Shown here: positions 36,413 to 49,200 of the stretch, piece by piece
Numbering within the stretch: position 1 is the stretch's first letter
Layout of the letters: each line of letters opens with the position of its first letter
DNA from: Pyrrhosoma nymphula
Taxonomy: Eukaryota; Arthropoda; Insecta; Odonata; Coenagrionidae
Length of the DNA: 64,000 nt
Assembly (NCBI GenBank): GCA_963573305.1
Contig: OY754335.1
Location: 15,787,501 to 15,851,500 of the forward strand
Reading direction: 5' to 3'
Position numbers and translations under genes: made by a program
The notes under the pieces: generated by a model
What the model was told of the DNA's origin: nothing
Databases searched by the model: none
What the model saw: only the letters and a program-made list of their open reading frames with translations

Positions 36413-36709
36413 ATTCCGGGAGACGTAGATGTTACATGAAAGATATATATTTTTTTCTACTGTTAAATAATATTCGAAACTTTAGATTTTTGTACTTGAA
36501 AACAAAAATTTGCTTTTTATTTACGTTTTAAAAAAAATTGAAAATCTACATTTTTGACAAAAAAAATAAAACTTTAGGCCCATTCCGGGAGACCTAAACT
36601 TTTTTCAATTTGACTCAAATTTTTTTTGGTGCATATGTGAGCACAGTGACAACTTTTTATCGACTTGCAATTTTGAATTTCAAAAAAAAGTATTTTGTGA
36701 TACACCCTA
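36413..36709 (-). repeat. Right terminal inverted repeat
   Basis: Reverse complement of the left repeat. The conserved TTTAGG...CCTAAA block is at 36573-36598 and a second CCGGGAGAC motif is at 36416-36424. The outer end CACCCTA stops at 36709. Confidence 0.9.
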
Positions 36710-36717
36710 GTGTGTGT
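36710..36717 (+). repeat. Right 8-bp target-site duplication
   Basis: GTGTGTGT immediately after the right terminus, identical to 34019-34026. Confidence 0.85.
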
Positions 36718-39577
36718 TGGTTGCCCGTTCCGCGAGAGTGCACGCGCTTATTTGTAAATAAAGCGCCACTCACCCAAGCCGTCTTCCCATTTCCTTCCTC
36801 GGTCGAATATTATTCTATTCTTTGTTTTTCAATAATTGGCAATTTCTCAATAAAACCTATTTTTATTCCAGGTCGGATGCATTAGAATAAAATAGTCAAC
36901 TTTTGCCATTCATATTGCAGAAGAAACACTTTTTACAATTCAATAGTTATTTAATTGACTACCAATTTCAATATCTACAACGTCAATTTCAAGGGAAAAA
37001 AGTGCATTGTACCTTGTACCTTGAGAATGACGCTATAGATGTTATAATCGAACGGCCAATTTCATAAGTGCGGAATTGTAAAATGTGTTTTTTTGTGTAA
37101 TAAACGTATCTGACTGGGTGATTCCCATTGAATTCATCAGTTTTCCTGGATGCCATATGCCCATGTTAAGTGAAGAATAGTTCCAAATTTCACTGTACGT
37201 CATACAGTAGAGCGAAATATATGTTTTTTGTAAATTTGACATTACTGTAGTAAACATCTAAAGGCAAAATAAACAGGAAGAAAAAAGCTGATCACTCGCA
37301 AAAAGTAATTCAGGTCAGAGCAGTTTATATTCAACTAAGTGACGCCTCAGCTAACTACCTAACTAACTATCATTTCAATTCGAATTTTACTTCGTACACG
37401 TCACGCCAACTCTAAATATGCTCCTGGTTTTGGAATCGTAGAAATATCACAGGGTGGTATTTCTACAATTGCAAAGAGTCCTTCAGAGTGGTTTCTGCAG
37501 TGATTGGCCAAATTTATATATAATTTCCCCATGATTCTTGGAACTGTGGAAGGGTCTAGTGCTAACACGCTAAATCGTTTTCGACATTCAGGGCTACATG
37601 CTGACAATAAAGCTATTTTTAATCCTGCTGAATAAAAGCTGACCCTAATAACAAGTGGAATCTATGGAGGAAAAAGCTTTTAAGCTTTCAATGATCAAGA
37701 TATGGACAAAAAGGAGAAATACTCGCTAAACATCGACGTGGAGTTCATCAATCATCGAACATGCCCAGGATTCCCCTAGAATTTGGCAAGGATTGAGTTC
37801 GTGACATATTGAAACTCACTGCACATTCAAAGGTCTTTTGATCCTGAGGAAAACCAGGCAATCCATCAAAGTGAATAAATGAGATTTGACCTGCAAAATG
37901 CTAGAGGAAATGACATGTAGAACTTACTACTCGCTTTTAATGCTCGTATGCGCGTTAAAATTGCCTGCTGGAGCTCATAGAATGCAATAGCGTGTTTGAA
38001 AGGTATTCGATGAAGAATTCAATTCAAATATCTTCTTAGCAAAATTTGCTTATATTTCCTTGAATATGACGTCTGATTACCCTACTAAGCGTTTAGTTCT
38101 TATGCTATGTAAATTGTGATCCATACAAAACTTATATATTAGTTCTATGCTGGTAGCGGAACGGAAGCAAAGGGTAAAAAACTTAAATAAAATATCGATT
38201 TTAACAGTCATAATTCACCTTAAAATACATCGCTCTGAATTTGCTTGTCTCTAATGAGTTCGGAAATATGGCATAAAAATACAGCATTCCATGTCAGAAA
38301 TCAGTGTTTGGCAAAAAGTGAAATGAAAATCCAACATTGAGATGGTTTTTGGGATTTTCATTCAGAAATGTTACCAAACGTACTTTGTATTAGAAATCAA
38401 ATAAATTTGATTTCCAATACAAACTGTAGCTCTAATTATAAATCAGACTTACTCATCTCCTTTTAGGCACCAGCAGTCGACTGGGAAACCATCACTCACC
38501 TGAAAATTATAAAAAAATCTTATTTAAGCATCACTCTTGTTAAACAGAATTGAAAGTGGTTATGTTACTTAAAAGTTAATGAAAATATGGAATTCATTTC
38601 CGGTAATGCTATCGTCCAATGTAACCTTTTACAGTTTTCAGAACAAACTTAGTATTTGCTTTGCGCCTTAATTAATTAAAAAACAAGAAATGTTATTCTA
38701 TCTTTTACCAGACCATAAAATAATAGTGATTTTCTGCCAAATGTTGTTCTTAAACCATGACTAATTCTTCTCTATACACTTAGCAAATCACCCACAGTTG
38801 GTACTAAGTAAAGCTAATGGGCGAGTCCTTTGCGAGTCTTGTGTTTCTTTTAAGCTCTCTTATTTCAAGTTTCCAAAATATAAATATATCGATATACCCA
38901 TAAGGGTATTATTTTCAAAGGGAATTTTAGCAAAGATGAAAATCACCAATCTCGTTCTGTCCCTAAATAAATATATACGTATCTCTTCGATTTATGCCTA
39001 TTCAGAGGCCGACGGGAGGGTGAAATTCAGTACGTTGCTGACCATTTACCTTGGCATACCATCTCTAGAAAAAACTTGGAAAATATATTATGAAACACTC
39101 TCTGGATATAAAAGGAATCTTAGGTGATCAGAGGTAGAGGCTTCCTATTTCACGTCATTGTCTTGCACGTTATATTGCAGGGCTGGAAGTGTAAGCAAAA
39201 ACGTCCCTAGAAAGTTGAGCCCCAAGCATACTTTATTATGCTAGCAGCTGGATATACATGATATGATGAATATGTGTGACTTTGCGATCTTGATTAATTA
39301 CGCAAACAACTTTTCAACTTTTCCAAAAACACTACGTAAACACAAACTCAGGTATTTCTTGTGTTCTATATAGATTTGTAAAACTAAAAAAAGTTGTGAA
39401 ATAAATTCTGACCAAAGAAGACTCAGGAAGACACAGTGTCCTTTAATGGTCCTTCTCTGCTGGATAGTTTTCAATCGTGATAGCATTAAGGCTTTATGAC
39501 AGCTGAAATATTCTTAAAAAGAAAATAAAATAAGTTTTTAAAGTTATTTAAGTCACTTAGTCATTAAAAGGGTCAGC
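36718..39577. other. No gene seen
   Basis: AT-rich DNA with short unrelated open frames. The 109-codon frame at 38798-39127 has no domain. Nothing else was recognised. Confidence 0.5.
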
Positions 39578-39734
39578 TGATCTCTCCATTGTTTTGGGTT
39601 TTTCACTGCGTTAGAACTTTGTTGATGACGACAGTTTCGCTGATATTCCAACCAGCGCCCTTAGGTCGAGTTCAAACTGTCGTCATAAACAAAGTTTGAA
39701 GGCAGTGAAAAACTCAGAAACAATGGAGAGATCA
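39578..39734. mobile_element. Foldback element 1 (MITE-like)
   Basis: Arms 39578-39637 and 39674-39734 are about 60 bp inverted repeats with few mismatches, around a 36-base spacer. Outer ends read TGATCTCTCCATTG and the inner arm ends read GATGACGACAGTTT. No ORF and no clear target duplication is seen. The inner arm motif recurs in the foldback at 44048-44163, which implies a dispersed family. A long-hairpin RNA is an alternative reading. Confidence 0.75.
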
Positions 39735-42700
39735 ACCAATCAACGCCGCGGAAACCTTAGAGCCAAGAGGGTCAGCGTTTGAAAACATACGGACGTTTTT
39801 CAAACATTAGCATTTGAGCTGCGAAATACTTAAATCAGGCGGTACTGAGCGATAAACGCGAAACTGTAGATATGCGCGCGACCTCTATTTATTGATTCCC
39901 TGAATCGCCGCAAGCACTGTTATCCTGCCTACTGGACCCTGTTTTTTTTATTAACACAAGCGACAAGAGTCCAAAAAAGTAACTGTTTGCGCGGTTTGAA
40001 ATGTGTACGAGATTGTCTCGACCGGAGCAGAAGCCGGGGCGATGCGATGGCTCAAAATTAGGATGTAGGGAGATGGGGCGTAGTGGGATGAAATGGTTGG
40101 CTTTGCTGAAAAGGATGAAAGCTAAGTTTATTATTTTTTTCATGAATGCTGAAGTTGAAGGAAGGTAAGAGGGGTTACGTCAGGTCAGTGGTCTTATGGA
40201 AGAGATGGAAAATAGGATAGTAGAGTAAGCGGTAAGTATTTAAGAAATTTCTTGGGCTCTAAAGGCCAAAGAAATGTCTTAAATATGGCGCATGCTGGTA
40301 AACGGAGGGATAGCGTAAAAGGAAAATAAATATTTTTGCATTAGCCATGAGGCAATGAACAAAGGAATTTTTACACAAAACGTATTACTCATTTAAGGTA
40401 AAAAATACCATAGTATTTCTTCTTCTATCAAATAGCTACCTTTCACCAATGAATAAGATGAAAGTTTTGCTTAATCATTTCGAATAATCCAAGTTTGGGC
40501 CTACGGACTCTTTTCCCCAGGGCTTTTTTTCCCTGGATGTACGCAAGATAGGGTATACCAAATATTTCACAAATATAGCGCAAGGAAAATTTCATTGCAC
40601 TTGATTAATTTATGTAGCTTTACAGAACGAAAATGTTTGCATTTTTTGTCTTTAACCCCCGATAAGTGTTTGAGCGATTTCCAGTATTTCTTATCCTTCA
40701 TGCTTTGTGCAATGGGTTGTTAGAAGAACAGCGAATAATCCTCCTCATTTTTGGAAAATGGCTGAGTACCCAAGTAACCTGTAATAATTTTTACTGCCAG
40801 CGTGCTGTTTTACCAAGACGTGAGGAAAAAATTGAAATTTTGGAATATGGAATATACCGAAAAATAAACTGAGAAGGGAGAGGTTGAAGAGACGTGGGAG
40901 CAAGGGGAGCGATTGGGGTTAACGGAAGGGAAGTACGGGTCCATTTATATTAACGGCGGCGATATCATGTCCGGGAAGGGATCGTTGGGATGATTCATGC
41001 GCGATAGGGTGGTGAAGCCATTCCGCTTGTCAGTCGCAGAATATTTTTGCGCATAATAGATAAAGCGAAGATTGTTATGCAAGAAAAAAAGCGTGTCCAT
41101 CTTTTTTTGATCGCACTTTACGAATCATAAATACGTCAGATGTAGGAAAGGGAGTGAATTTCCACTGTGAGTGCTTTTCGAACTCCACGCATGGAGATTC
41201 TGGCATAGCGTCACGGTTACGGTTTTTCTGGAGAGTCACCCGTTTAGATAGACCATGACTCATTGTGGTAGAGTTGGAAAAAGATGGTTGCCGGCTAATT
41301 ACTTCATATTTTAAGACTCGGACTGTGCTCTTGTATAAATGAGTACCTCAAAACGAAGTTATGTGCGAGAACCTAGTAAATAATATTTAATAAACTAAAT
41401 ATGCTTTTTTAGCAATTAATAGAAATCATATTGGGCTCATCATCAAGTACCTAATAATTAAAAGAAGACAGCATTTTGCGTGACAGCAACCGTTGGATAA
41501 GATAAAAATATGAGGGATTCATTACAAACTAATAAACATGTTACCTTAACCGCTAGCTTTTGCAAGAATGGTAGTTTGAGAGTTGTATTTGTTTCGTCTG
41601 CTATCAATTCTATCGATTTCAATTTATATAATAAGTCATTCTTGATGGAAATGGAAGCCCTTGGTTATTGTGTTTCACAACAATAGAGTTAATAACATAT
41701 AATCCGAATCTTTATCTATTATATATTCAGAAATTAAATGTATCACAGACCCTTTATCGTGAGGTCATACTGATGTAAAAGGAACTAAATGATAATGTGA
41801 TCTATGCTTCATATGTTGGGCCACAAAATCACTCTTAAATGCATTTAGAGATAGTGAACCTTGTCCCTCTATGTGAGTGGGAATGTTATTTCTTGGAGAT
41901 GGTCAGCGATCTTCGTTCCTATTGAATGAGATTTCCAGTCAAGTAGGTGATTAAAATGAGTGAAAAATTCCTAGAAATCATTTGAATCCCCATCCAAGCC
42001 CCCGAGACTTTGGTTATGGCCCCTTTCGGAATGACATATCATGAATAATGTGGTTAGATCTGTGCAGTGAAATGGTATATAGACATAGTAAACGTTTTCG
42101 GGCACCTTGGCACTGGGAATATTTTCCTCAAAATGGTAGAATGACATATCATACGGAATAAAGGATTTATAAGGGCACTGAAGCGAAAGAAAACTTAACA
42201 GAGGCCATAGGACGCCTTAGCTCGAAATAGAACTTATGGGGAAGCAACCAACACGTATTGCCACTACCGAAGTCCATGTCGCCTCCAAAGCTCGTCATGA
42301 GAGGTTGTTTCGTGGGAAGAGATCCCTAGTGAGGCGCATCCTAAGATAATACACGCGGTTAAACAGGTCTTGAAAGGGAACTCTGGAAGACTTTAACGCC
42401 CTTCGAAATCAGATGACCCTTAATAATGACCTCGTCCCCTCATAGCCGTTTAGCGCGACACCATTTACTGAACCAGGAGCATAACGTTTTACGGGAAGAT
42501 GCCGAGAGAGGTGCTGCGAGCAAGGGCACTGGACGAAACGAGGAAGCAGGGTTTGGAAGGGATAGAGGGCAAAAAAGAAAAGGACAAGGGAAAGACGGAC
42601 TGGGGAGTTAATTGCGAGGATGCGAAGGAATTAATGAGAAGGCTGGGTCATGGGGATAGGAGTAAAGACCCGATGTTAAGTATTTTCTCTTGGAAAATGC

Positions 42701-44047
42701 GAGAGACCAAATCACGGACTTACAACACGGACGGTATAACAAAACACTGTTCAAAACAAACAATATATGCCACACTTTCATTTATAGTTTTAAAAATACT
42801 CTAATTTCACGGATAAAATACCATAGCCAATGGAAATCGAAAGTATGATTACAAAGCAATTTCTGTTCAACTAATGCATTTGTATTTTTACTTCAGTACT
42901 CGCAGTAATTCGCTAATACCTGAAAGACTGCAACAAGTTGGAGCCTTCATTTCGTTTCTATTTAATTTCCTTGAAATACTCCCGTCTTATATACATGAAA
43001 GATTTTAATCTCTTTATGTTATGTGTATACAGCATTTGGTATCAGAATATTATTATTTTTCCTCAGCTGGCCTAGACTTATATAACTTTAAGCTTAATTT
43101 GTGAAAAAATAGCGTATAAATTATCAATTGATAAACAGGGTATGAGTTGGCTTACGCTACCGAATGAGGCATGCATTTTTTCATAAGTGTCGCTTAAATG
43201 AAAAAAAATTATATTTACTTCAACTTAAGATGGAATTCAGGGAAGAGAAGACATGCACTGGGGTGGAGTGTAATGGTAGGGAGAATTTAGTACGTGGAGG
43301 TTGAATGCTCAGCGTGCATTGCTGTTCACTTCTTTTAACGTAGTGCTTTCTGATGTGGTCTGCGTGTGAGCCCGGAGGTTGAGTGGAACCATGGTATGCG
43401 TTATTTTGAGCGTTCAGAGAAGTCAGGCGTGTAGAAGCATGGAAAAGGAGAACATCTGGTAGGATGAGGAGAAAACAAAATCATCTAATTCAATCCGGGT
43501 GCTTTCGCCAATTAAACTTCCAAGGCCTCTTCTACCATGAATTTCATAGATGCAAGGTATCGTGAACTAGTTAGAGGGCTCGTGCGTATGACACCTCAGT
43601 CTACGAGGCTACATCCAATTTTTTTGATTTGCCAAAGAAGTTAAACTTAATCGCGACTTTCGGCACCTGGGTCCGAATCCAAGGGCAAGCGAATAATTAT
43701 ATTTCCATGCGTAATTCACACATTCGCGCGTTCCCTAGTGGGTGATTCCTTACGGTTAAGTGCTTTGTACAAGGCGGAAGGAAACGTTTTGGTGACGAAT
43801 ACCGCCACGTATTCGTACTTCATGCTTTAGGACAATGGCTACCAACCTGTAGTACGCGTACCTTTAAAGGCTACGCACGTGTTGGTTAGGGACACGCGAG
43901 AAAAGCGTAAAGCGGAGGTGTGGTAAACATATTTCCTCTCTGCGAGTGGTCCAACTAATTGAGGTATCAAAGGGTAGGGTATGAGGAAATGGGAAACCAA
44001 GGGACACTTAAGTCAAAAAAGGTTGGTAACAGCTTCGTTAGGGCTTT
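39735..44047. other. No gene seen
   Basis: AT-rich DNA. The purine-rich frame at 42426-42804 reads a Lys/Arg/Glu/Gly-rich peptide without a known domain; it is open mainly because of base composition. GAATGACATATCAT occurs twice around 42030 and 42141. Near 43660 a GGTCCGAATCC resembles a B box, but no tRNA-like head supports it. Confidence 0.4.
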
Positions 44048-44163
44048 TGGTGCTCTCCAGCGTTGGTTGTGCATTGATGACAACAGTTTCGTACCCTGAG
44101 ATGCTCCCTGGAGCGTATACAAAACTGTCGTCATCTATGGACAGCTAACGTGGGAGAGCACGA
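44048..44163. mobile_element. Foldback element 2, related to element 1
   Basis: Arms 44048-44089 and about 44121-44163 are inverted repeats of about 42 bp with some mismatches, around a spacer of about 31 bases. Outer ends read GTGCTCTCC and the inner arm motif is GATGAC(A/G)ACAGTTT, as in element 1. The outer parts of the arms differ between the two elements, so only the core is shared. Confidence 0.7.
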
Positions 44164-46149
44164 AATGTTCTATAGCTTAAAGTGAAAAAGGAGATTGGGG
44201 GCAGGGAAAAGGCATCCGCTGCCGATGGGAATGCAAGGGGTTGAGGGAGTTGGAACGGGTGGTGGTGGTTGATGTAGAGTTGGAACGGGGCAGGTCGTTA
44301 TTTCGGTTACGTCACCGCGAGCTGCGAAGCGCGCAAGGGACTGTGAGGTAGAGATTTGCCGGGGAGTGGGACGGGGGAGGTAGGAAAACCGAAGGGGTGG
44401 AGGCGTGCGGAAGAGAAGTTAGGGTTTTGGAGGTGTCACTGCGAGGGGAGGGGAGTGGAAGATGCAGGTTGTGTGAGAGTTTTGGGGAAAGAATCGCGTG
44501 GCTTCCGTTTTTTATTGTTTTTTTTTCACGGGCTTTGGCGATGTTTTTTTTCTCCAGAGAGTAGGACCTTCTCTTACGACATGGAAGTACGGCATGGAAA
44601 TACATATATCCTCTAAAAAATAAAGGAATTATTGCAAAAAATGTTCGCCAAAGAATCGATATCTGCGCGGTTTCTGTTCTTCTTGCCATGCGTATCTTGG
44701 AGGCTCCTTTAGATGTGCTTGAGGAGAGGAAATCGTGGAGGGATTCAAGCTTTTCTTTATGCCATTGATGATCCTGGGTGAAACCTGGGAGACGTTTGCA
44801 ATATTGATGACGAGTTAAGGCCTTGACTGGACAATCCAACACTAGTATAATAATGCCTGCGTGAATGCAATCACCTAAATAAAATTGCACGTGAAAATAA
44901 AGTATCCTTGAGTATTATAATGAATTTTATCCTCGTTTACATTAATGGTTTTGGTAAGCGTTAGGTGGAGAGGATATAGGGTGAAAGGGGAATTAAAGTA
45001 AAAATAGCATAAGTGTGATATCTCAGGCATAAATTTGTGTAATTTAAGGCTCTTGGAGAAATATTGATTTTATTGCTCAAAAACGCTTTTTGTCGCTGTT
45101 TTGAGATTCCTCAGATCATGTAATTCCTTTGACTTATTACTAAACCGATCTCCCAATTATTTGTATATGAAGAAGTTTTGTCTTGATTGCTCTCCGACAT
45201 ACTCAATGTTTTCCTATATTTATCCGTCAGAAGAGGACAAAATAAAATACTAACTAAAAAGTGGTTTGTATGCCTGGGACTAAGACAAAATTAAATACCA
45301 TACCACTTCAAAATATAGTGAATTCTTTCAGGAATGTTCCACCCACGGAATAACTCATAAGGTGGCATTCAGCCTTACATTTACTTAGAAATGGATGATG
45401 TATCAATTAAAAATGAAAAAATGAGTAAAATGCGCTATTGATAATGGCATTACAGATAGAGTTATTACCATTGAAGGACTACTCGAATAATTTCAAAAGA
45501 GTAATCTAAATGGCGATGCGCTACCACTTTTCCCACTCCCAAACTAAATACCAGAACACATCTTTATCTAATGAGAAATGTATTTTTGCTAGTTTAAAAA
45601 GTCTATAAAGACTTTGGCTACTGCAGAGAAACTCTGAAAGGGCTTTGTTTCTTGCAGATTTGCCAATAAATTATTCCCAGCATCCTCAGAGAGCCAATTA
45701 GGTGCAAACAATCACCAGTTAATGAAAAATCCGTATCCACAGTTAATAAATGAACTATCCCAAATCGATCGTTCTATTAATTTCTGTTTAACTCCCTTCA
45801 GTAGTGGGATATTTACACGAATAAACAGCTGGTGGGGTAAATGTTAGCTAATAAAATTACTCCCTGAATCTGATTAATTATATCAATATCACAAACTTGT
45901 AATCAAGTTCATAAATTTTTGTGCTGGCTGAGAATCCCTTTCTTACTTAAATGCTCAAGTTTTTTTCTGATCCTAAAAATGATGAAATGATGTAGTCGGA
46001 TAATAACAACTCAGAAGTATGGATAATCTCACTCATGAGTGGTTTGATTTTGTAGCATTATTGGGGAAATAAATACGTGAGCCCATATTCTCTTTTGTTG
46101 ACAAGACGTAAATATGGTTGACCCTGCTGAGAGAATGCATGTGGGTATG
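44164..46149. other. No gene seen; purine-rich block
   Basis: A G/A-rich block at 44200-44480 produces long overlapping frames (192 codons minus, 44312-44890; 86 codons plus) without domains. The rest is AT-rich and unremarkable. Confidence 0.45.
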
Positions 46150-46226
46150 AAAATGCGTATCCAGTAAACAAGAACAAAAAAAAATATATATATATATTTT
46201 GTTCTTGTTTACTGGATACGCATTTT
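46150..46226. repeat. Perfect 30-bp palindrome with A/T-rich loop
   Basis: Arms 46150-46179 and 46197-46226 are exact reverse complements over 30 bases. The left arm starts AAAATGCGTATCC and the right arm ends GGATACGCATTTT. The 17-base centre is As and alternating AT. A (TA)n run follows at once (46229-46248). Exactness implies a recent origin or ongoing gene conversion between the arms. Confidence 0.95.
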
Positions 46227-46228
46227 GT

Positions 46229-46248
46229 TATATATATATATATATATA
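46229..46248 (+). repeat. (TA)10 microsatellite
   Basis: Alternating TA directly downstream of the palindrome. Confidence 0.9.
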
Positions 46249-49200
46249 CTTAAAAGCAAGCAAGTATATATTGTTCATTAAAATTTGCTCTCTGAACCAA
46301 CATTACCGTTGACTTGGAATATTATGGAGGCATAAAGGGCTGAAAAAGGTTTTTATTACTTGTAGAACTTTGCAACAATGTCGAAAATACATTCCTGGTT
46401 TACTTTAGATCATGTTGAGGCATCAATTACTTCTGCATGTCTTCCGTCAGTTTACTAAGATATTCAGAGAAGTGGTCGATGGACAAATCAAACTCATACA
46501 ATTTAACACAACGTTGGATGGTCGAAGAAGAGATTAGTGAAGGCTAATAGTGAGTTCTGTTTATTATACTTTGGTGCTAAGTTTATTATTAGGATTGCAC
46601 TCGGTAACTTACTGTTCCCATGGAGGAAAAAGGGTGATGCTGTGGCTGAAGAGCAAACTTCGAATACATTTCTTACAACATTTCACTTGATGATATTAAA
46701 CTAAATGCATCACTCGTCTCCTCGAGACTTTCGTTTTCATTTTCGGTTTTAACCATTTCCACATCTCATCCGCAACTTTCCCCAAATATTAAGTTTTTAT
46801 TTCTACCTTGCGTTACAGCCAGGACTTCCTTCTCTTCGGACCTGCCATTGAAACCGGATGAAAATTTTCTACGAGGCAATGAAACGAAAAATCCCCGCCA
46901 TTTCCTTACGCATCTTTACTCTCCAGCTCCAAATTTCATTATACTTTTCTATATTCCATAAAATATACTTAAAAAAAAGGAAAGGGGACAAAAAGTATGA
47001 GTTAAAGTTTCATTGGCAAACATTTGAGCGTACTCTCTGGTATGGTTAAATTTCTTCTACTCTCAATGTATTTAATGTTTTGCAACAAAGCGAGGCTGGA
47101 ACGACAGTTCAGCATCTAGCCGACTTGTTAGATCTTACATTGAATACGCCGTATGCATTAAGAACAAGCACAGAAAGGTATAGTATCCAATGCAAAGAAA
47201 CCAAACAGGAAAGCCGCGCGATTTGTTTGAAACTGCAATGAGTAATGAAACTGCAAGCCAAGCAGTGGTTCCCAATCCAATCCTAATAAACGTTTGTGTA
47301 TAAGAATTGGAGTGGGAGCCACTATCGATTTCGAAGTAAAGACCAAGGCTAAGGTAATTAGAAAAAGTGGGATAGAACGGTTTTCAACGGGTAACACGGA
47401 GGATATTTTAACCCTACGTCTCATACATAGAACAGAAAAAAAGCCACAAGATACAAGAACTTCTCTCAGTATAGGCTCACCTCTTTTTTCGCCATTATTC
47501 GTCCAATCATTTCTCTTTCTCAAGGTTGTTTTCCAAATAGAATTGTAAGATTACGGAACGATTAGGATTACTGAAGTTATTTCATGAGTAAAACCTTACA
47601 TAACTTCTAGAGGACGTCTTTATTTCACAAATATTGGAAGGAGGTACCAAATATTCTTTAGTTGAAATGCATGCAATTGTTCCACATTTTATTCTATTTT
47701 CCCTAAGACCTCTTTGGGGGTTGGAAGCAATTTTAGGCCGAGCAAAATCATTCAGTTGCATTTATAATGAGGAAGCGCACGTATTCTTCATTTCCCGAGC
47801 GTCATTTGCAGAGAATCGCAAAAAAATGTAAGCCTCAAGTGGAGAGAGCGAATGTCATTGCAGCCTCATTCAGATCCACGTGGTACGTGTACAGCAGAAA
47901 AATAACCGAAATATTCTGAAAGTGGGATTTGTATGTCAGCTTAATTATCTTTTGCATTATGTCCAACGTCCTACTCGGAGATTCTTATCATGCCATGGGC
48001 GCGATTTTGACTAAGCCTAAATATCAATACGATGGGATGCGCCATATTTTAAACTGCTCTTAATTTGTTCAAATATCTCACACCACTAGTATATCAATGA
48101 ATAAAAGCCAATCCTCGGGAGCCAGGGAGATCTCCTAGGAGATGGAATTAAGGGATCAGTTTTAAGTGTTTGGAAACGACCCAGTTGTCAAGTACACGGT
48201 GTGAATAGGAAAGTACTTACAAGCCGGTGACATTCCCAAGACCGCCATGATATGATTTGCGAGGTATTTTATAATGGTTTGAACAGTTTATCATAAAATA
48301 ATTTCACATTATGAACCGCTCAAATTATCTGTAACGAATGAAATTTAAGTATAGTTTTTCATGGTTGAACAATTAAATCTTCATAAAGAATTCAGTTTCC
48401 GAATAGCATACGGCATCATTTACGGTAGTAAAAAAGGCGCCACTTCTTCAAGGAGTTCAACTTATGCATCCAGCATTGTAAATTCGTACCTCTAAATTCC
48501 GTTTTGAATTAAATTTTGAACATAATTTCAATGTACACATCATCATTTGCTTTAAATTAAACTTCGAAATGATCCATTTTAATAGTGTAAGATGCTCTTA
48601 AAGCATGATAATTTGGCGAAACCTTTTTTAATGCACAGATCTGCTGGTTAAAACCTCCGTCTATAAAAAGGCACGCCTGGATCTTGGATTTCAATCTGCA
48701 GTATCTGGGCTTCAGAAACTACGATTTCACGTGATGCCAAAGTGTAAATGAAATGTAAAAGATTCGACCGTGGGTTGGATAATGTTTTTAATCTCCTTAG
48801 GTACAGTGAAATCAGTGGTTAATTTTTTCAAAAGGTATTTTGCGTGTTGTATTTCCGCATAATATACCATACGCATTTTTTTCCCTAAAAATGAGCATAA
48901 ATCGATCAGACACGCGTCATACACGTAGGTGTGTTACCGAATCCCTCGGCCGGGCGCCCAGTCCATGTATATGTCGGTTGCTTAGCTCTCAATTTGGCTC
49001 CCAGCACATTAAGACATGCCTGATGCATAATGTAAAAAGAAACAAGTTTTCAATTTTAGTTATCCATGTCGATATGGCTTATTACAACCTCTTCCACTTC
49101 CATACAAGAGCAATTTAAAAAATTTTCTTGATTTTCTTTGCAGAAATTTTTGAGCCTTACAATTTTAGACGAGGGTACGAGGTACACGCGCGTATAACTG

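Larger units (their letters stand above)
34027..36709 (-). mobile_element. hAT-like DNA transposon with about 297-bp terminal inverted repeats
   Basis: A 2,683-bp element with clear boundaries. Termini begin TAGGGTGTATCAC, matching the hAT end consensus YARNG, and are flanked by an 8-bp duplication, the hAT target-site length. Inverted repeats run 34027-34323 and about 36413-36709, far longer than the 10-30 bp typical of hAT elements. The interior carries one transposase remnant on the minus strand with a hAT-like RNase H signature. It has stops and a frameshift and probably lacks its N-terminal DNA-binding region, since only about 250 bp lie between the readable protein and the right repeat. 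The element is therefore non-autonomous now, though its long repeats could still be mobilised in trans. Confidence 0.85.

Noticed and set aside
43660..43680. B-box-like GGTCCGAATCC
   Set aside because: No upstream tRNA-like head and no match to the SINE A or SINE B bodies.
44312..44890. 192-codon minus-strand frame
   Set aside because: Pro/Ser/His-rich product of pyrimidine-rich DNA with no domain; the opposite strand is also open over part of it.
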